NCBI RefSeq assembly: GCF_016765635.1
Contig: NZ_JAESVD010000002.1
Span: 186,001-250,000 of the forward strand
DNA from: Shewanella schlegeliana
GTDB taxonomy: Bacteria; Pseudomonadota; Gammaproteobacteria; Enterobacterales; Shewanellaceae
DNA: 64,000 nt
Reading direction: 5' to 3'
In this document: piece after piece, positions 8,750-18,500 of the stretch
How positions within the stretch are numbered: the first letter of the stretch is position 1
Layout: every line of letters begins with the position of its first letter
The notes under the pieces: generated by a model
Databases searched by the model: none
What the model saw: the letters and a program-made list of their open reading frames with translations, nothing else
Told to the model about the DNA's origin: nothing
Made by a program: the position numbers and the translations under genes

Positions 8750-10255
8750 ATGCACACCATTAACCATTACATTAACGGCAACCATTCTGAGCCAAGTCAA
8801 CGCACCCAAGCGTTCTTCGAACCTGCGACAGGCGAGCAACGTGGCACCGTCTCTCTCGCCAGTGCAGCAGAAGTGGCAGGCATGATTGAGCTAGCTAAAA
8901 AAGCTCATGAATCATGGTCTAAAGTCACCCCACTCAACCGCTCTCGCGTACTATTTAAGTTTAAAGCCTTGGTTGAAGCCAACATGGATGAGCTCGCAGA
9001 GCTTATCACCCGTGAGCACGGCAAGGTACTCGATGATGCTAAGGGTGAGATCATCCGTGGCTTAGAGGTAGTTGAATTTGCCTGTGGTATTCCACACCTA
9101 TTGAAAGGCGAGCATACCGAGCAGGTCGGTGGTGGAGTCGATGCTTGGACTCTTAATCAGTCTTTAGGCGTTGTTGCAGGTATTGCCCCATTTAACTTCC
9201 CTGTGATGGTCCCCATGTGGATGTTCCCAATTGCGATTGCTTGCGGTAACAGCTTTATCATGAAGCCATCGGAGAAAGACCCAAGCTCAGTAATGCGTAT
9301 GGCCGAGCTACTGACCGAGGCAGGCTTGCCGAATGGCGTGTTTAATGTGGTTAACGGCGATAAAGAAGCGGTTGATACGCTACTGACTCACAAAGATGTG
9401 CAGGCGGTAAGCTTTGTGGGCTCAACCCCTATCGCCGAGTATATCTATTCGACGGCATCTAAACACGGTAAGCGTGTTCAAGCTCTGGGCGGGGCGAAGA
9501 ATCATATGTTATTGATGCCAGATGCCGATCTCGATCAAGCCGTTGGTGCCTTGATGGGCGCGGCTTACGGCAGTGCTGGCGAGCGCTGCATGGCAATTTC
9601 GGTCGTATTGGCCGTAGGCGATTCAGGCGATGCGTTAGTTGAAAAGCTTCTGCCACAGCTCAAGGCACTTAAAGTGGGTAATGGCGTGACACCAGAGATG
9701 GATATGGGCCCGCTTATCTCAGCTCAGCACCTAGAAAAAGTCAGCAACTATGTGGAAATAGGCGTTGCCGAAGGGGCACAACTACTTGCCGATGGCCGTC
9801 AACTCTCTGTTAGCGATCATGAGCAGGGCTACTTCTTAGGTGGCTGCTTATTCGATCACGTTACTCCTGAGATGACGATCTACAAAGAAGAGATCTTCGG
9901 CCCTGTGCTGGCAATTGTCCGCGTAAAAGATTACAGCGAGGCACTGCAACTAATTAATGATCATGAGTTTGGTAATGGCACAGCTATCTTTACTCAAAGT
10001 GGAGAGGCGGCGCGCCACTTCTGCCACAACGTACAAGTGGGTATGGTCGGTGTCAATGTGCCGATCCCGGTACCGATGGCATTTCATAGTTTTGGTGGCT
10101 GGAAGCGCTCACTGTTCGGTCCACTGCATATGCACGGCCCTGATGGCGTCCGCTTCTATACCAAACGTAAGGCGATTACTGCCCGTTGGCCGCAATCGAC
10201 ACAAAAGAGTACAGCTGGCGCTAAGGCAGAGTTTGTGATGCCAACAATGAAGTAA
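8750..10255 (+). CDS. mmsA: CoA-acylating (methyl)malonate-semialdehyde dehydrogenase
   Basis: A 501-residue MmsA-type dehydrogenase. The nucleophile is Cys280 in SAGERCMAIS, and the MmsA-specific replacement of the general-base Glu region by ALGGAKNH is seen, as expected for CoA-dependent members. PFNFPVMVPMW and FVGSTPIAEYIY are standard family motifs. It converts malonate semialdehyde or methylmalonate semialdehyde to acetyl-CoA or propionyl-CoA with loss of CO2 and NADH formation. AGGA 14 bp before the ATG may serve as ribosome site. Its position after the omega-aminotransferase points to malonate semialdehyde from beta-alanine as substrate. Confidence 0.9.
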   Translation: MHTINHYINGNHSEPSQRTQAFFEPATGEQRGTVSLASAAEVAGMIELAKKAHESWSKVTPLNRSRVLFKFKALVEANMDELAELITREHGKVLDDAKGEIIRGLEVVEFACGIPHLLKGEHTEQVGGGVDAWTLNQSLGVVAGIAPFNFPVMVPMWMFPIAIACGNSFIMKPSEKDPSSVMRMAELLTEAGLPNGVFNVVNGDKEAVDTLLTHKDVQAVSFVGSTPIAEYIYSTASKHGKRVQALGGAKNHMLLMPDADLDQAVGALMGAAYGSAGERCMAISVVLAVGDSGDALVEKLLPQLKALKVGNGVTPEMDMGPLISAQHLEKVSNYVEIGVAEGAQLLADGRQLSVSDHEQGYFLGGCLFDHVTPEMTIYKEEIFGPVLAIVRVKDYSEALQLINDHEFGNGTAIFTQSGEAARHFCHNVQVGMVGVNVPIPVPMAFHSFGGWKRSLFGPLHMHGPDGVRFYTKRKAITARWPQSTQKSTAGAKAEFVMPTMK

Positions 10256-10261
10256 AGATAA

Positions 10262-10292
10262 CAAGGCGTGGCTTAGGCCGCGCTTTTTTCGT
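10262..10292 (+). terminator. terminator after mmsA
   Basis: Stem GCGTGGC/GCCGCGC (one G-U type pairing) with a TTAG loop, followed by six T. Confidence 0.6.
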
Positions 10293-10323
10293 TTAGCTTT
10301 ATAGGCACCTAGGTATCAATGAA

Positions 10324-10707
10324 ATGGAAACACCAATGGCTCAGAACATAAATTCAATCATTAACTTTGCAAAGCTCAACACCGCAATTGAGCGATATAA
10401 ACTCGATGCAGAAAAAGTGTTAACGGGCGATCCTGGACAAGAGTTGCAAAATCATTACTCCAGCGATTGTGAGCAGTTTCATGCTGGCGTTTGGCAAGGT
10501 GATATAGGCACTTGGAAGGTTGCCTATAGCGAACATGAATATTGTGAGATTTTAGCGGGAGCCAGTAAGGTCACCGATAAAAATGGTCACAGCGTAACGG
10601 TGAAAACGGGTGACAGGTTTGTCATTCCAGCTGGGTTTGAAGGCACCTGGGAGGTGCTAGATAACTGCCGTAAGGTATACGTGATTTTCGAGTCAAACAC
10701 GCAATAA
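10324..10707 (+). CDS. cupin-domain protein (DUF861/cupin_3)
   Basis: A 127-residue one-domain cupin. The block FHAGVWQGDIGTWKVAYSEHEYCEILAG followed by VKTGDRFVIPAGFEGTWEV matches the cupin_3 family, with EHEYCEIL as metal/ligand strand and PAGFEGTWE as second cupin motif. A second ATG at 10336 (MAQNIN) has a GGA at good distance and may be the real start. The same family turns up beside amine- and amino-acid-oxidation genes; here it follows mmsA after a terminator, so a role in the same pathway is possible but not shown. Confidence 0.8.
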   Translation: METPMAQNINSIINFAKLNTAIERYKLDAEKVLTGDPGQELQNHYSSDCEQFHAGVWQGDIGTWKVAYSEHEYCEILAGASKVTDKNGHSVTVKTGDRFVIPAGFEGTWEVLDNCRKVYVIFESNTQ

Positions 10708-10862
10708 AGCGATTTGAAATTCACTTATTCGCCATGAGGTCGTAGCAATATGCTGCTGTTTGGCAAAATCAAATGATGCTTAACACCAACTGCTTATCAA
10801 GCATTGGTATAAAACTAATAACAGAGCATCGCAGTCAACAATAGTAAAATGGAGAAACTACC

Positions 10863-11585
10863 GTGTATAAAAAACTCAATATAAAACGGATTGCCCAGGT
10901 TGTCGGTCTATCACTTTCTACAGCGCTAATTGCCCCTCTAGCTCAAGCGGAGTTCTCTGGCGAGATAAGTGTCACTAACGATTACCGCTTCCGCGGTGTA
11001 TCACAAACGGCCGGTGACTTCGCGGTTCAAGGTGGCTTAGATTACAGCCTAGAAAATGGCCTTTTCTTTGGTGCTTGGGCGAGTAATGTTGATAAAGATA
11101 GCTATGATGCCGATGTAGAAGTCGATATCTATGCTGGTTATTGGGGCGCTTTCGGTGCCGATGAAGAGTGGGAATATGACGCTACCCTGACCTACTACAG
11201 CTACCCAGGACAAGATGAAAACACGGGATACCTAGAGGCGAATGTTGGCCTTTACTATAGCGGCTTCCACCTCGCCCAGTGGTACACCAATGACTATGCC
11301 AACGCCGATGTTTCACTAAACTACACAGAGCTTAACTACTCTTATGAGATCTTCGAGAACTGGAGCATCGATGCCCATGTTGGTTACAGCTATGGTGACG
11401 GTGCCGATTACGACTGGGGTGAAGACTATGTCGACTATTCTATCGGTGTCTCTACTGAGCTTGGTGGTATAGGTCTGTCTCTAGCTTGGTTAGATACCAA
11501 TTTAAGCTCAGATAATATCATCGATTCGAAAGAGCCATGGAGAAACGATGGTACAGTGCTAGCTACCGCAAGCTATGCATTTTAA
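10863..11585 (+). CDS. TorF-family putative outer-membrane porin
   Basis: Starts with GTG, supported by GGAG 8 bp upstream. A signal peptide with AQAE cleavage context (about residue 29) is followed by ISVTNDYRFRGVSQT, the hallmark opening of the TorF/Gcw_chp family. The remaining about 200 residues are alternating aromatic strands typical of a beta barrel and end in aromatic Phe (YAF) as required for outer-membrane assembly. 240 residues is the usual length. The transported solute is unknown. Confidence 0.85.
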   Translation: MYKKLNIKRIAQVVGLSLSTALIAPLAQAEFSGEISVTNDYRFRGVSQTAGDFAVQGGLDYSLENGLFFGAWASNVDKDSYDADVEVDIYAGYWGAFGADEEWEYDATLTYYSYPGQDENTGYLEANVGLYYSGFHLAQWYTNDYANADVSLNYTELNYSYEIFENWSIDAHVGYSYGDGADYDWGEDYVDYSIGVSTELGGIGLSLAWLDTNLSSDNIIDSKEPWRNDGTVLATASYAF

Positions 11586-11611
11586 GCTCGCCTAGATAGT
11601 TCCCTCCCAAT

Positions 11612-11639
11612 AAAAAAACCGCCCTGTGGCGGTTTTTTT
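11612..11639. terminator. bidirectional terminator shared by convergent genes
   Basis: AACCGCC-CTGT-GGCGGTT flanked by A-run and T-run. It serves the porin gene on the plus strand; the T-run also overlaps the stop codon of the small minus-strand gene at 11638. Confidence 0.85.
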
Positions 11640-11820
11640 ATTTTAACTTTGTCATACTCTCAAACTCACCATGACTCAGATACTCAGCCACTTGGCGCCA
11701 ACACCCACTTAAGTGTTCATGCTGCTCATTACGCTCGGGAAAAGTTTGAGATAAGTTGTCGATTAACTGCGCCTGCTTTTCACAAAGCTCAAGCCAACGC
11801 TGGGCATTAGATATTTGCAT
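11638..11820 (-). CDS. small conserved hypothetical protein (60 aa)
   Basis: A 60-residue soluble, helical-looking protein (MQISNAQRWLELCEKQAQLI...). Start ATG 11820 is preceded by AAAGGA at correct distance, and the stop codon falls in the shared terminator, both of which favour a real gene. No family recognised with confidence; the heptad-like Leu/Ile pattern in the first 30 residues could form a helix pair. Confidence 0.65.
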   Translation of the reverse strand: MQISNAQRWLELCEKQAQLIDNLSQTFPERNEQHEHLSGCWRQVAEYLSHGEFESMTKLK

Positions 11821-11982
11821 GGTGTCATCCTTTACTAAAATTAAAAGCCAATAGATCCCTTAGCTATATTCACTCTAGCATAAATTACAAATCTAGCGAT
11901 TCTGTGGCATGGCACTCTTTTAAATTACTTTAGGCAGGAGTATCTTAACTTTAGGGCTAAAATCGAACGAAAAGGAAAGCGC

Positions 11983-12327
11983 ATGTCCCCAACCCTGCTT
12001 AAAATTTTATTTATCGCTATCGCCGTTTTTATTATCTACAAACTAATCTTCAGCGGTAAGAAAGGATTACCCCTGTTTGAGATGCATTTTAAAGATGGCA
12101 GGATGAGCTCTCACAAGGGCAAGATCCCAGACAAGTTCGCCAAAGAGTGCCGCGCCATCGCGAAATCCAATAAGCTAACTTGCACAGTTAGAGCTGAAAA
12201 ACTTGGTGATGTGCGACTGCATGTATCAGCTAACGTCAGCGATACAATTACTCAGCGTATTAGAAATGTGTTTCCATTTGAGTATTACGACAAAAAGCAG
12301 GTCGATAACAGCCGAAAGACATCATAA
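11983..12327 (+). CDS. DUF3634 family protein, one membrane helix
   Basis: 114 residues. A single N-terminal membrane helix (LLKILFIAIAVFIIYKLIF, residues 4-22) is followed by a small cytoplasmic domain containing GKIPDKFAKECRAIAKSNKLTC, the signature of DUF3634 of Shewanella and Vibrio. AAAGGAAAG precedes the ATG. Function unknown. Confidence 0.8.
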   Translation: MSPTLLKILFIAIAVFIIYKLIFSGKKGLPLFEMHFKDGRMSSHKGKIPDKFAKECRAIAKSNKLTCTVRAEKLGDVRLHVSANVSDTITQRIRNVFPFEYYDKKQVDNSRKTS

Positions 12328-12345
12328 ACGAGTATTGTAACTCCT

Positions 12346-12373
12346 AGGCCTTCACGCTTGAAACCGAAGGCCT
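12346..12373. terminator. hairpin after the DUF3634 gene
   Basis: 8-bp stem AGGCCTTC/GAAGGCCT, loop of 12, no strong T-run. Confidence 0.5.
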
Positions 12374-12391
12374 CCTCCAGTAACAAGCTGT

Positions 12392-12619
12392 TTATCTAAA
12401 TGATATGCGCTTGCCATTTTTTTCTAACTGTTGGATTTTCTCCTTCAGTTCTTTTTCTTTAATCCATTGCTCATTAATAATTGGCGTATTATCAGACATG
12501 ATTGGTGCCTGTCTCGCAGACATCACATCATCACTCGAGCTTGCTGACACACTATAACTGGCAGTTGAACCACAGCCGCTCAACACTAATAGCACTAACA
12601 GAGTTAAAATCGTTTTCAT
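12392..12619 (-). CDS. small lipoprotein
   Basis: From ATG 12619 the product is 75 residues: MKTILTLLVLLVLSGCGS is a lipoprotein signal with lipobox VLSGC, followed by a Ser-rich linker and a charged C-terminal helix (INEQWIKEKELKEKIQQLEKNGKR) that could be a coiled coil. In-frame starts at 12625 and 12655 would only lengthen the signal peptide. Family not recognised. Confidence 0.7.
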   Translation of the reverse strand: MKTILTLLVLLVLSGCGSTASYSVSASSSDDVMSARQAPIMSDNTPIINEQWIKEKELKEKIQQLEKNGKRISFR

Positions 12620-12725
12620 CGGCATTCTTACACTAATCATTCGAAATTTTATCAACTAGGGCAAGGCTCCTTTTGAATCAAGATTAAATAAAGCCTTTCT
12701 ATCTAGTATCTAAGCCTATAGAAAA

Positions 12726-12750
12726 AATGCCAGCTCGAAAGCTGGCATTA
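12726..12750. terminator. terminator of the DUF368 gene
   Basis: ATGCCAGCT-CGAA-AGCTGGCAT, followed on the minus strand by TTTTTTC, so it ends the gene starting at 13697. Confidence 0.8.
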
Positions 12751-12779
12751 TTAATTATTGACTATCGCTAGCAAAGAAA

Positions 12780-13697
12780 CTAGCGAGTCTTATCAGCGAA
12801 ACGCTCTAAGCCCCATACCAATAGAATACCGGCAAACATGGCGAAAACCGCATACATCAACAGCGAAGGTTGACCGGTAATATGCTCATACTGCATCGGT
12901 GATAGTACACGCTCATCGAGTGGTACCATCTCGCCCTTAGAGTTTGCGCGAAAGCTGACCACCTCTTTCCATGGCCAGATTTTACCAAGTGTCCCCAGCA
13001 TTAGTCCGATCAAAAACATCAATGTCGCGTCATGATACTTTCTAAGCAGTGCCGACAATACATGACTAAAACTTAATATGCCTATTGCAGCACCCGCCGC
13101 AAAGGTGGCCATAATGGCGATATCAAAATTCTTAACCGCGCCAATTACTGGCGTGTATAAACCTAGAAGTAGCAAGATAAAGCTGCCCGAAATGCCCGGT
13201 AGGATCATCGCAGTAATCGCAATACAGCCGCCCAAGAACACGTTGAGATAAGTCATCTCAACTGCAATTGGGTTTAGCATGGTTATCCCCCACGCGAACA
13301 CAGCTCCCAAGGCAAACAAAGCTAAGCGCCCTATGGTAAAGCCCTTCACTTGCTTGAGCATATGAATGACTGAGATCAAGATCAGGCCGAAAAAGAATGA
13401 CCACACAGGAATGGGATGAGTGTCCAGTAAATAAGTGATCAATTTGGCTAGGCTGAGAATACTGGTCAATATCCCACCGAATACACAGACTAGGAATGGA
13501 CCATTAATATGCATAAAAGCCGCTTTAATGCCCTGTTCTTTAATCACGCCCAGTAAAGAGGGTCTAATTTTTTTAATACTTTCCAATAACGGATCGAGAA
13601 TCGCCGTAATAAAGGCGATCGTGCCGCCAGATACCCCGGGAACAACATCGGCTGCGCCCATCGCCATTCCCTTTAGGTAGGTCTTTAAATAATTCAC
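12780..13697 (-). CDS. DUF368 integral membrane protein
   Basis: I choose GTG 13697, which has AAGGA 6 bp upstream and gives the conserved N-terminus MNYLKTYLKGMAMGAADVVPGVSGGT; a TTG at 13718 is also in frame. About 305 residues with 8 or so membrane helices. The repeated PGVSGG / PGISGS motifs in two half-repeats (residues about 22 and 165) are the family signature. Some DUF368 proteins (PopT) have been tied to polyprenyl-phosphate recycling; that role would fit but is not shown here. Confidence 0.88.
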   Translation of the reverse strand: MNYLKTYLKGMAMGAADVVPGVSGGTIAFITAILDPLLESIKKIRPSLLGVIKEQGIKAAFMHINGPFLVCVFGGILTSILSLAKLITYLLDTHPIPVWSFFFGLILISVIHMLKQVKGFTIGRLALFALGAVFAWGITMLNPIAVEMTYLNVFLGGCIAITAMILPGISGSFILLLLGLYTPVIGAVKNFDIAIMATFAAGAAIGILSFSHVLSALLRKYHDATLMFLIGLMLGTLGKIWPWKEVVSFRANSKGEMVPLDERVLSPMQYEHITGQPSLLMYAVFAMFAGILLVWGLERFADKTR

Positions 13698-13864
13698 TTT
13701 ATTCCTTAATTCACTCAAAACTGCTCGCCGGCAAAATTATACGTTCCATTACAATCAAAAAGGAAATGAAGTTTGCTTTTATAAAGGTAAATTAACCTAC
13801 GGCTGGCATTTAATGTTAAATCGATGTTAACCTCATCTGACCAGTTAGCCAAACAGGGAACGAG

Positions 13865-14356
13865 ATGAGCCAGCCTAAACAAAATCAAAGACCCACTAAG
13901 GTCATGTCACTCTATAACCGTGTCACAAAACTGCCCTTTGGAAACAAGCTATTCTCACTAATGGTTAGCCGTATGGCTCCCTACTTTGGCACAGTAAAGC
14001 CCATCATAAGTGAATTAAATGTGAATCGCTGTGTTTGCCAGATAAAGAAACGCAAGGCAGTGCATAACCACATCCAGACTGTACACGTGATTGCGATCTG
14101 TAACGGCCTAGAGATGGCGATGGGAGTGATGGCTGAGGCTTCTATTCCGCATCACCTAAGATGGATCCCAAAAGGGATGAGCGTGGACTATACAGCCAAG
14201 GCTGGAAGCGATATTACCTGTGTTGCCGAGGTTAAACCTGAGCAGTGGGTTCCCGGTGATATGCTCGTCCCCGTCACCGCATACGACACGGACGGCGTAA
14301 TAGTGGTTCAAGGCACCATCAAGCTTTGGATCTCTGAAAAGCCGAGCAAAAGCTAA
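13865..14356 (+). CDS. DUF4442 hotdog-fold protein (putative thioesterase)
   Basis: 163 residues. The pattern NGLEMAMGVMAEASIPHHLRWIPKGMSVDYTAKAGSDITC matches DUF4442 of the hotdog superfamily, in which the N-terminal helix of the fold (NGLEMAMG) lies where acyl-CoA thioesterases keep catalytic residues. Stands alone with its own promoter region. Substrate unknown. Confidence 0.8.
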   Translation: MSQPKQNQRPTKVMSLYNRVTKLPFGNKLFSLMVSRMAPYFGTVKPIISELNVNRCVCQIKKRKAVHNHIQTVHVIAICNGLEMAMGVMAEASIPHHLRWIPKGMSVDYTAKAGSDITCVAEVKPEQWVPGDMLVPVTAYDTDGVIVVQGTIKLWISEKPSKS

Positions 14357-14459
14357 CCTTAGCTTCTCATTCTGGGATTAAAATATCCTTTTATTGGTTG
14401 TGGTTTCCCTGCTATTATTTCCAGAACTACCGAAACATTTTTCTTTGTGAGTTAAGCGT

Positions 14460-14753
14460 ATGGATACTGAAATTGCGGCAAAAGCCTTAAAAGAGTTAGG
14501 CCACCCTACCCGACTAACCTTGTTTAGAACCTTAGTCAAAGCGGGACGTAAGGGGCTACCCGTTGGCCATCTACAAGAGATCTTGCAGATCCCCAACTCG
14601 ACGCTGTCACATCATCTATCGAGCCTGATGTCTGCAGGACTCGTCAAGCAGCACCGTGAGGGGCGGGTACTGCATTGCATCCCTCAATTTGACTGCTTAG
14701 AAGACCTTATTCAGTTCTTACAGGAAGAGTGCTGCTCTGGAGAGTCTTGCTAA
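14460..14753 (+). CDS. ArsR-family winged-helix regulator with cysteine-rich tail
   Basis: 97 residues. KALKELGHPTRLTLFRTLVKAG, then LPVGHLQEILQIPNSTLSHHLSSLMSAGLVKQHREGRVLHC are the helices and wing of an ArsR repressor; STLSHHLSSL is the recognition helix. The classical ELCVC metal site of ArsR/SmtB is absent at that place, but the C-terminus ends CCSGESC and there is Cys in the wing and in DCLED, so a thiol- or metal-sensing role is possible. No metal-resistance gene adjoins it. Confidence 0.85.
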   Translation: MDTEIAAKALKELGHPTRLTLFRTLVKAGRKGLPVGHLQEILQIPNSTLSHHLSSLMSAGLVKQHREGRVLHCIPQFDCLEDLIQFLQEECCSGESC

Positions 14754-14863
14754 CTGAATTTGCAATAACTGACAGCGCATCAACCCTAACTTGTATTCGA
14801 TAGAAATACGGTAAACATCTGTGTTTAAAGCAGTGACACAGGAATAGAAGCAGACAGTATTCA

Positions 14864-15481
14864 ATGACAAAAGTCGCAGTATCAACGGGTGTAATAGATA
14901 GCTGGGATGATGCTAAGGGATTTGGCTTTATTCAAATTCCGGGGCAAAAACAGCAAGTTTTTTTACACATTTCAGCCTTTACTCGCCAGAGCTTAAGGCC
15001 ACAAACCGGCAATCGGGTTCAATTTCATCTGACAAAAGACAAGCAAGGTAAATGGCGCGCCGACAAAGCCCAGTTACTTAGTGGCGGCACAATAAAGTCG
15101 AGCCGAAAAATTAACTGTTCATCAAGTCGCTTTAGTATCGCTATTGCGTTGAGCTTTATCGTCATCTTGACCATTAGCTACTCACTGCAGCATATCCCTC
15201 TTTGGCTGTTGCTCTATTTTATCTCTGCGAGCCTAGTAACATTTTTCGCCTATGGCTGGGATAAGCGCTCTGCACGGAAAAGTCGCTGGCGAGTGAGTGA
15301 GCTTAAGTTACACCTATTAAGCGTGGCTGGTGGCTGGCCCGGTGCCCTGCTTGCTCAGCAATGGCTAAGGCACAAATCGGCCAAGGGTCGGTTTAAATTT
15401 ATCTTATGGTTAACGATAAGCATCAACCTAGCGCTTATCTATCTCGTACATAGGCCAGAATTAAATACACTGTTAAGCTAA
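14864..15481 (+). CDS. cold-shock domain fused to DUF1294 membrane domain
   Basis: 205 residues. Residues about 5-70 form a cold-shock OB fold with both RNA-binding motifs (KGFGFIQI and VFLHIS). A linker of about 15 residues leads to three membrane helices (about 83-105, 110-128 and near the C-terminus) enclosing the DUF1294 signature FFAYGWDKRSARKSRWRVSE and GGWPGALLAQQWLRHKS. The architecture tethers a nucleic-acid-binding domain to the inner membrane. It is known in proteobacteria, but the function is not established. Confidence 0.88.
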   Translation: MTKVAVSTGVIDSWDDAKGFGFIQIPGQKQQVFLHISAFTRQSLRPQTGNRVQFHLTKDKQGKWRADKAQLLSGGTIKSSRKINCSSSRFSIAIALSFIVILTISYSLQHIPLWLLLYFISASLVTFFAYGWDKRSARKSRWRVSELKLHLLSVAGGWPGALLAQQWLRHKSAKGRFKFILWLTISINLALIYLVHRPELNTLLS

Positions 15482-15490
15482 AACAAATAA

Positions 15491-15518
15491 AGAACGCAGC
15501 CTAAGCGCTGCGTTCTTT
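15491..15518. terminator. bidirectional hairpin between convergent genes
   Basis: GAACGCAGC-CTAAGC-GCTGCGTTC followed by TTT; between the DUF1294 gene and the giant Ig lipoprotein gene. Confidence 0.7.
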
Positions 15519-15562
15519 CATTTGAATTGAACTTGAACTGAGCTAATTCTGTTTAGAAAAGC

Positions 15563-18500
15563 TTAAGGTGTCACGGTCACTTCTGCCGAACTTGACACCC
15601 CCCCCATAGTCGCAGTTACGGTGGCGTTACCAACACCTTCGGCGCGAACCTCCCCTTTATGACCATAGGCAACGCTATCATCGGTTGAGCTCCAATCGAC
15701 ATATTTAGCGTAGTCATACACATCGCCGTTGGTATAAGTCACCATCACCTGCACAGTTTGATAACCGCCATTTTTAAGTGTCATTGCATTTGGAATGATT
15801 TCGATACTTTCTGGCAAGACAGGCTTAACATTGAGCAGCAAACTATCACTAAATCCGTCATAGCTAGCAGAAATGGTTGCGAAGCCGTCTTGACTCACCC
15901 CCATCGCCTCGCCAGCTCGAGAGTTACCCGTTTGAATTGTCACCCTTTGAAGATCATCACTTTTCCAATCGGCATCCAAGGTGATATCGACACTATTGCC
16001 ATCAGAGAAATACGCATTGGCATAGAACTGCGTAGTATACTCGGCATAGATAGTATCGACTCTAGGGGTGATCTCTATTCGCTCTAGCACGGCAGCGGTA
16101 ACTTGCGCGCTGACACTATCGATAGCACCATCAAATTGGGCAGTTATCTCACTCATACCCACAGCTTTAGCCGTTGCCGTTCCGCCATCGCTTCCCGAGG
16201 TAACGATATGCACCACATCAGGATAACTCGAGGACCAAGTGGCTAGCTGAGTTACATCTTCATCGGGTCTATCGATATAATTGGCTATCGCCTTATAGCG
16301 CCCCTTAGTACCAATGGGGGCCGACAGGTTATCGGGGCTGATCGTCAGCCCGATAAGCTCACTGTCATAAACAGTGATCCTGCCTTGTCCTTCAATGCCT
16401 TGATAAATCGCAATAGTATCCGTTACCCCAGCCTCTATACCGTATGCGACACCTTTATCGTCAATGGAGACTTTACTCGCATCAGCGCCTCGCCAGTCAC
16501 TGATATTGGTAACATCTTTCTGAGTTATGGTTCCGCTACTATTTCTATAAACAGCAAACGCCTGTAACTGAGTTGTTTTATTCACGATAACATGAGTATC
16601 AGCAGGCTCGACTTGCACACCTATGTACTCAAAATCACTAACAATCACTTGAGCCTGAGCGTCCATACCAGCGTAACGCGCTTTTACACTCGTCTGACCG
16701 TGAGCATCCCCAGTGACTTTACCTGCTGAGTACCCCGATGGGACAACATGTGCTATAGAGTCATCGGCCAAGCTCCATGTCGATACCATTGATACATCAT
16801 TTGAATAACCGTCAGAATAGAACGCCCTCGCGATATACTTCTGGCTTTCATTAATATTTATCGTCGAACTTACTGGCGTAACCTGCAGCTCCACTAAGAT
16901 AGGTTCATTAACGAAGAGTGAAGCCTTAGCCTTAAGAGATTTATAACTTGCTTGGATCTCTGTGTTACCGGATAACAAAGTATGTGCGACACCTTGAGAG
17001 TCAACAGTGGCAATATCGGTTTTACTGCTCTGCCAACTCGACTCTAACGTCACATCTTTACTACTGCCGTCTGAGAAGCGGGCAAAAGCTTGATAAGCTT
17101 GGTCTAGACCTGCAGCAACAGTTGCATCAGCTGGAGATACGGTCAATTCGACTAATTCGGCTGGTGTAACCTTTACCACGGCGGTATCGGTTGCCGTTAA
17201 ATATTGAACGTTGATAGCTGTTTGCCCAAGCCCAACAGCACTAGCAAAACCGGAAGTTGGGGCGCCAGTGTCAATATGCACTATCGTCTCATCATTCGAT
17301 GTCCAAGTTGCAACCTCAGTGATATCTTCTGAGCTGTTGTCGGTATAGAAAGCACGGGCAGTAAACTGGCCTTCAGTCCCTAATGGTACACTGATTAAGC
17401 TCGGCGTAACTTTGATATAACTTAGCCGTGCATCAGTCACATTCAGTTCAGCCGTTGCCTTAAAACCTATGTAGCTGGCACTGACGACAATATTACCCGC
17501 CATATAACTTTGAGCTACCCCCAAACGATTAAGGGTGGCGACCTCACTATCGGAGCTACTCCAACTGACAACGTCTGTAAGGGGTTTAGTGTTACCATCG
17601 GAGAACACACCTGTCGCTTGATAAGGCTGGCTAAGTCCTGCCGCAATACTGCTATAAGCTGGTGAGATCACAAGCTTTTCGAGTATGGCATCGGTTACCG
17701 TCACATCAACCTCATCACTCTGTCCTTCAAAATCGGCTTTAACTTTCGTCACCCCAACCCCAATGGCTTCTGCAAAGCCCGCCGAGACTCCCGTTGTAGC
17801 AATATTAACTAAACTTGGTTCGTAAACACTCCAAGTCGCTAAATGGGTAACGTCACTGGTATGGCCATCGGAATAAAATGCATCGGCGCGATACTGCCCT
17901 GTTGTTCCTAATGGAACCGAGAGATTGGCTGGAGAAACTTGAAGGCTAGTGACTTCGGCATCAGTCACTTTAAGCTCAGCAACTGCAGAGAAACCGATAT
18001 AACTGGCCTTGATCTGACTCGTCCCCTGCCGGTAACTTTGCGCTAAGCCATATTTATCAATGGTTGCAATCGCTAATGCGCTCGATTGCCAGCTTGCCAC
18101 ATAGGTTAACTCTTTATGGCTGCCGTCAGAGAATATGCCAAACAGTCGATATTGTTGAGTATTACCCGCTGCCACCGTTGCCGTTACAGGCGTCAGACTA
18201 AGCGACTCGAGAATTGCACTGGTAACATTAACATTGGCGCTTGCCAGCATGCCTTGATAGCTAGCCTCAACGGTCGAGCTTCCTTGAGCCGCACCTTCAG
18301 CAAGACCTGTGGCGTCAACTTGAACGGTTGAGGGTGACAATGAACTCCAATTAGCTAAGCTAGAGACATCGCTGCTATGACCATCTGAGTAATAGGCCGT
18401 TGCTATCAGCTGCTGACTATAACCGAGCGCTATCGTGCTATCTGCTGGTGAGACCTGTAACTGAGTGATGACCGCATCCGTCACTATTAACTCGGCACTG

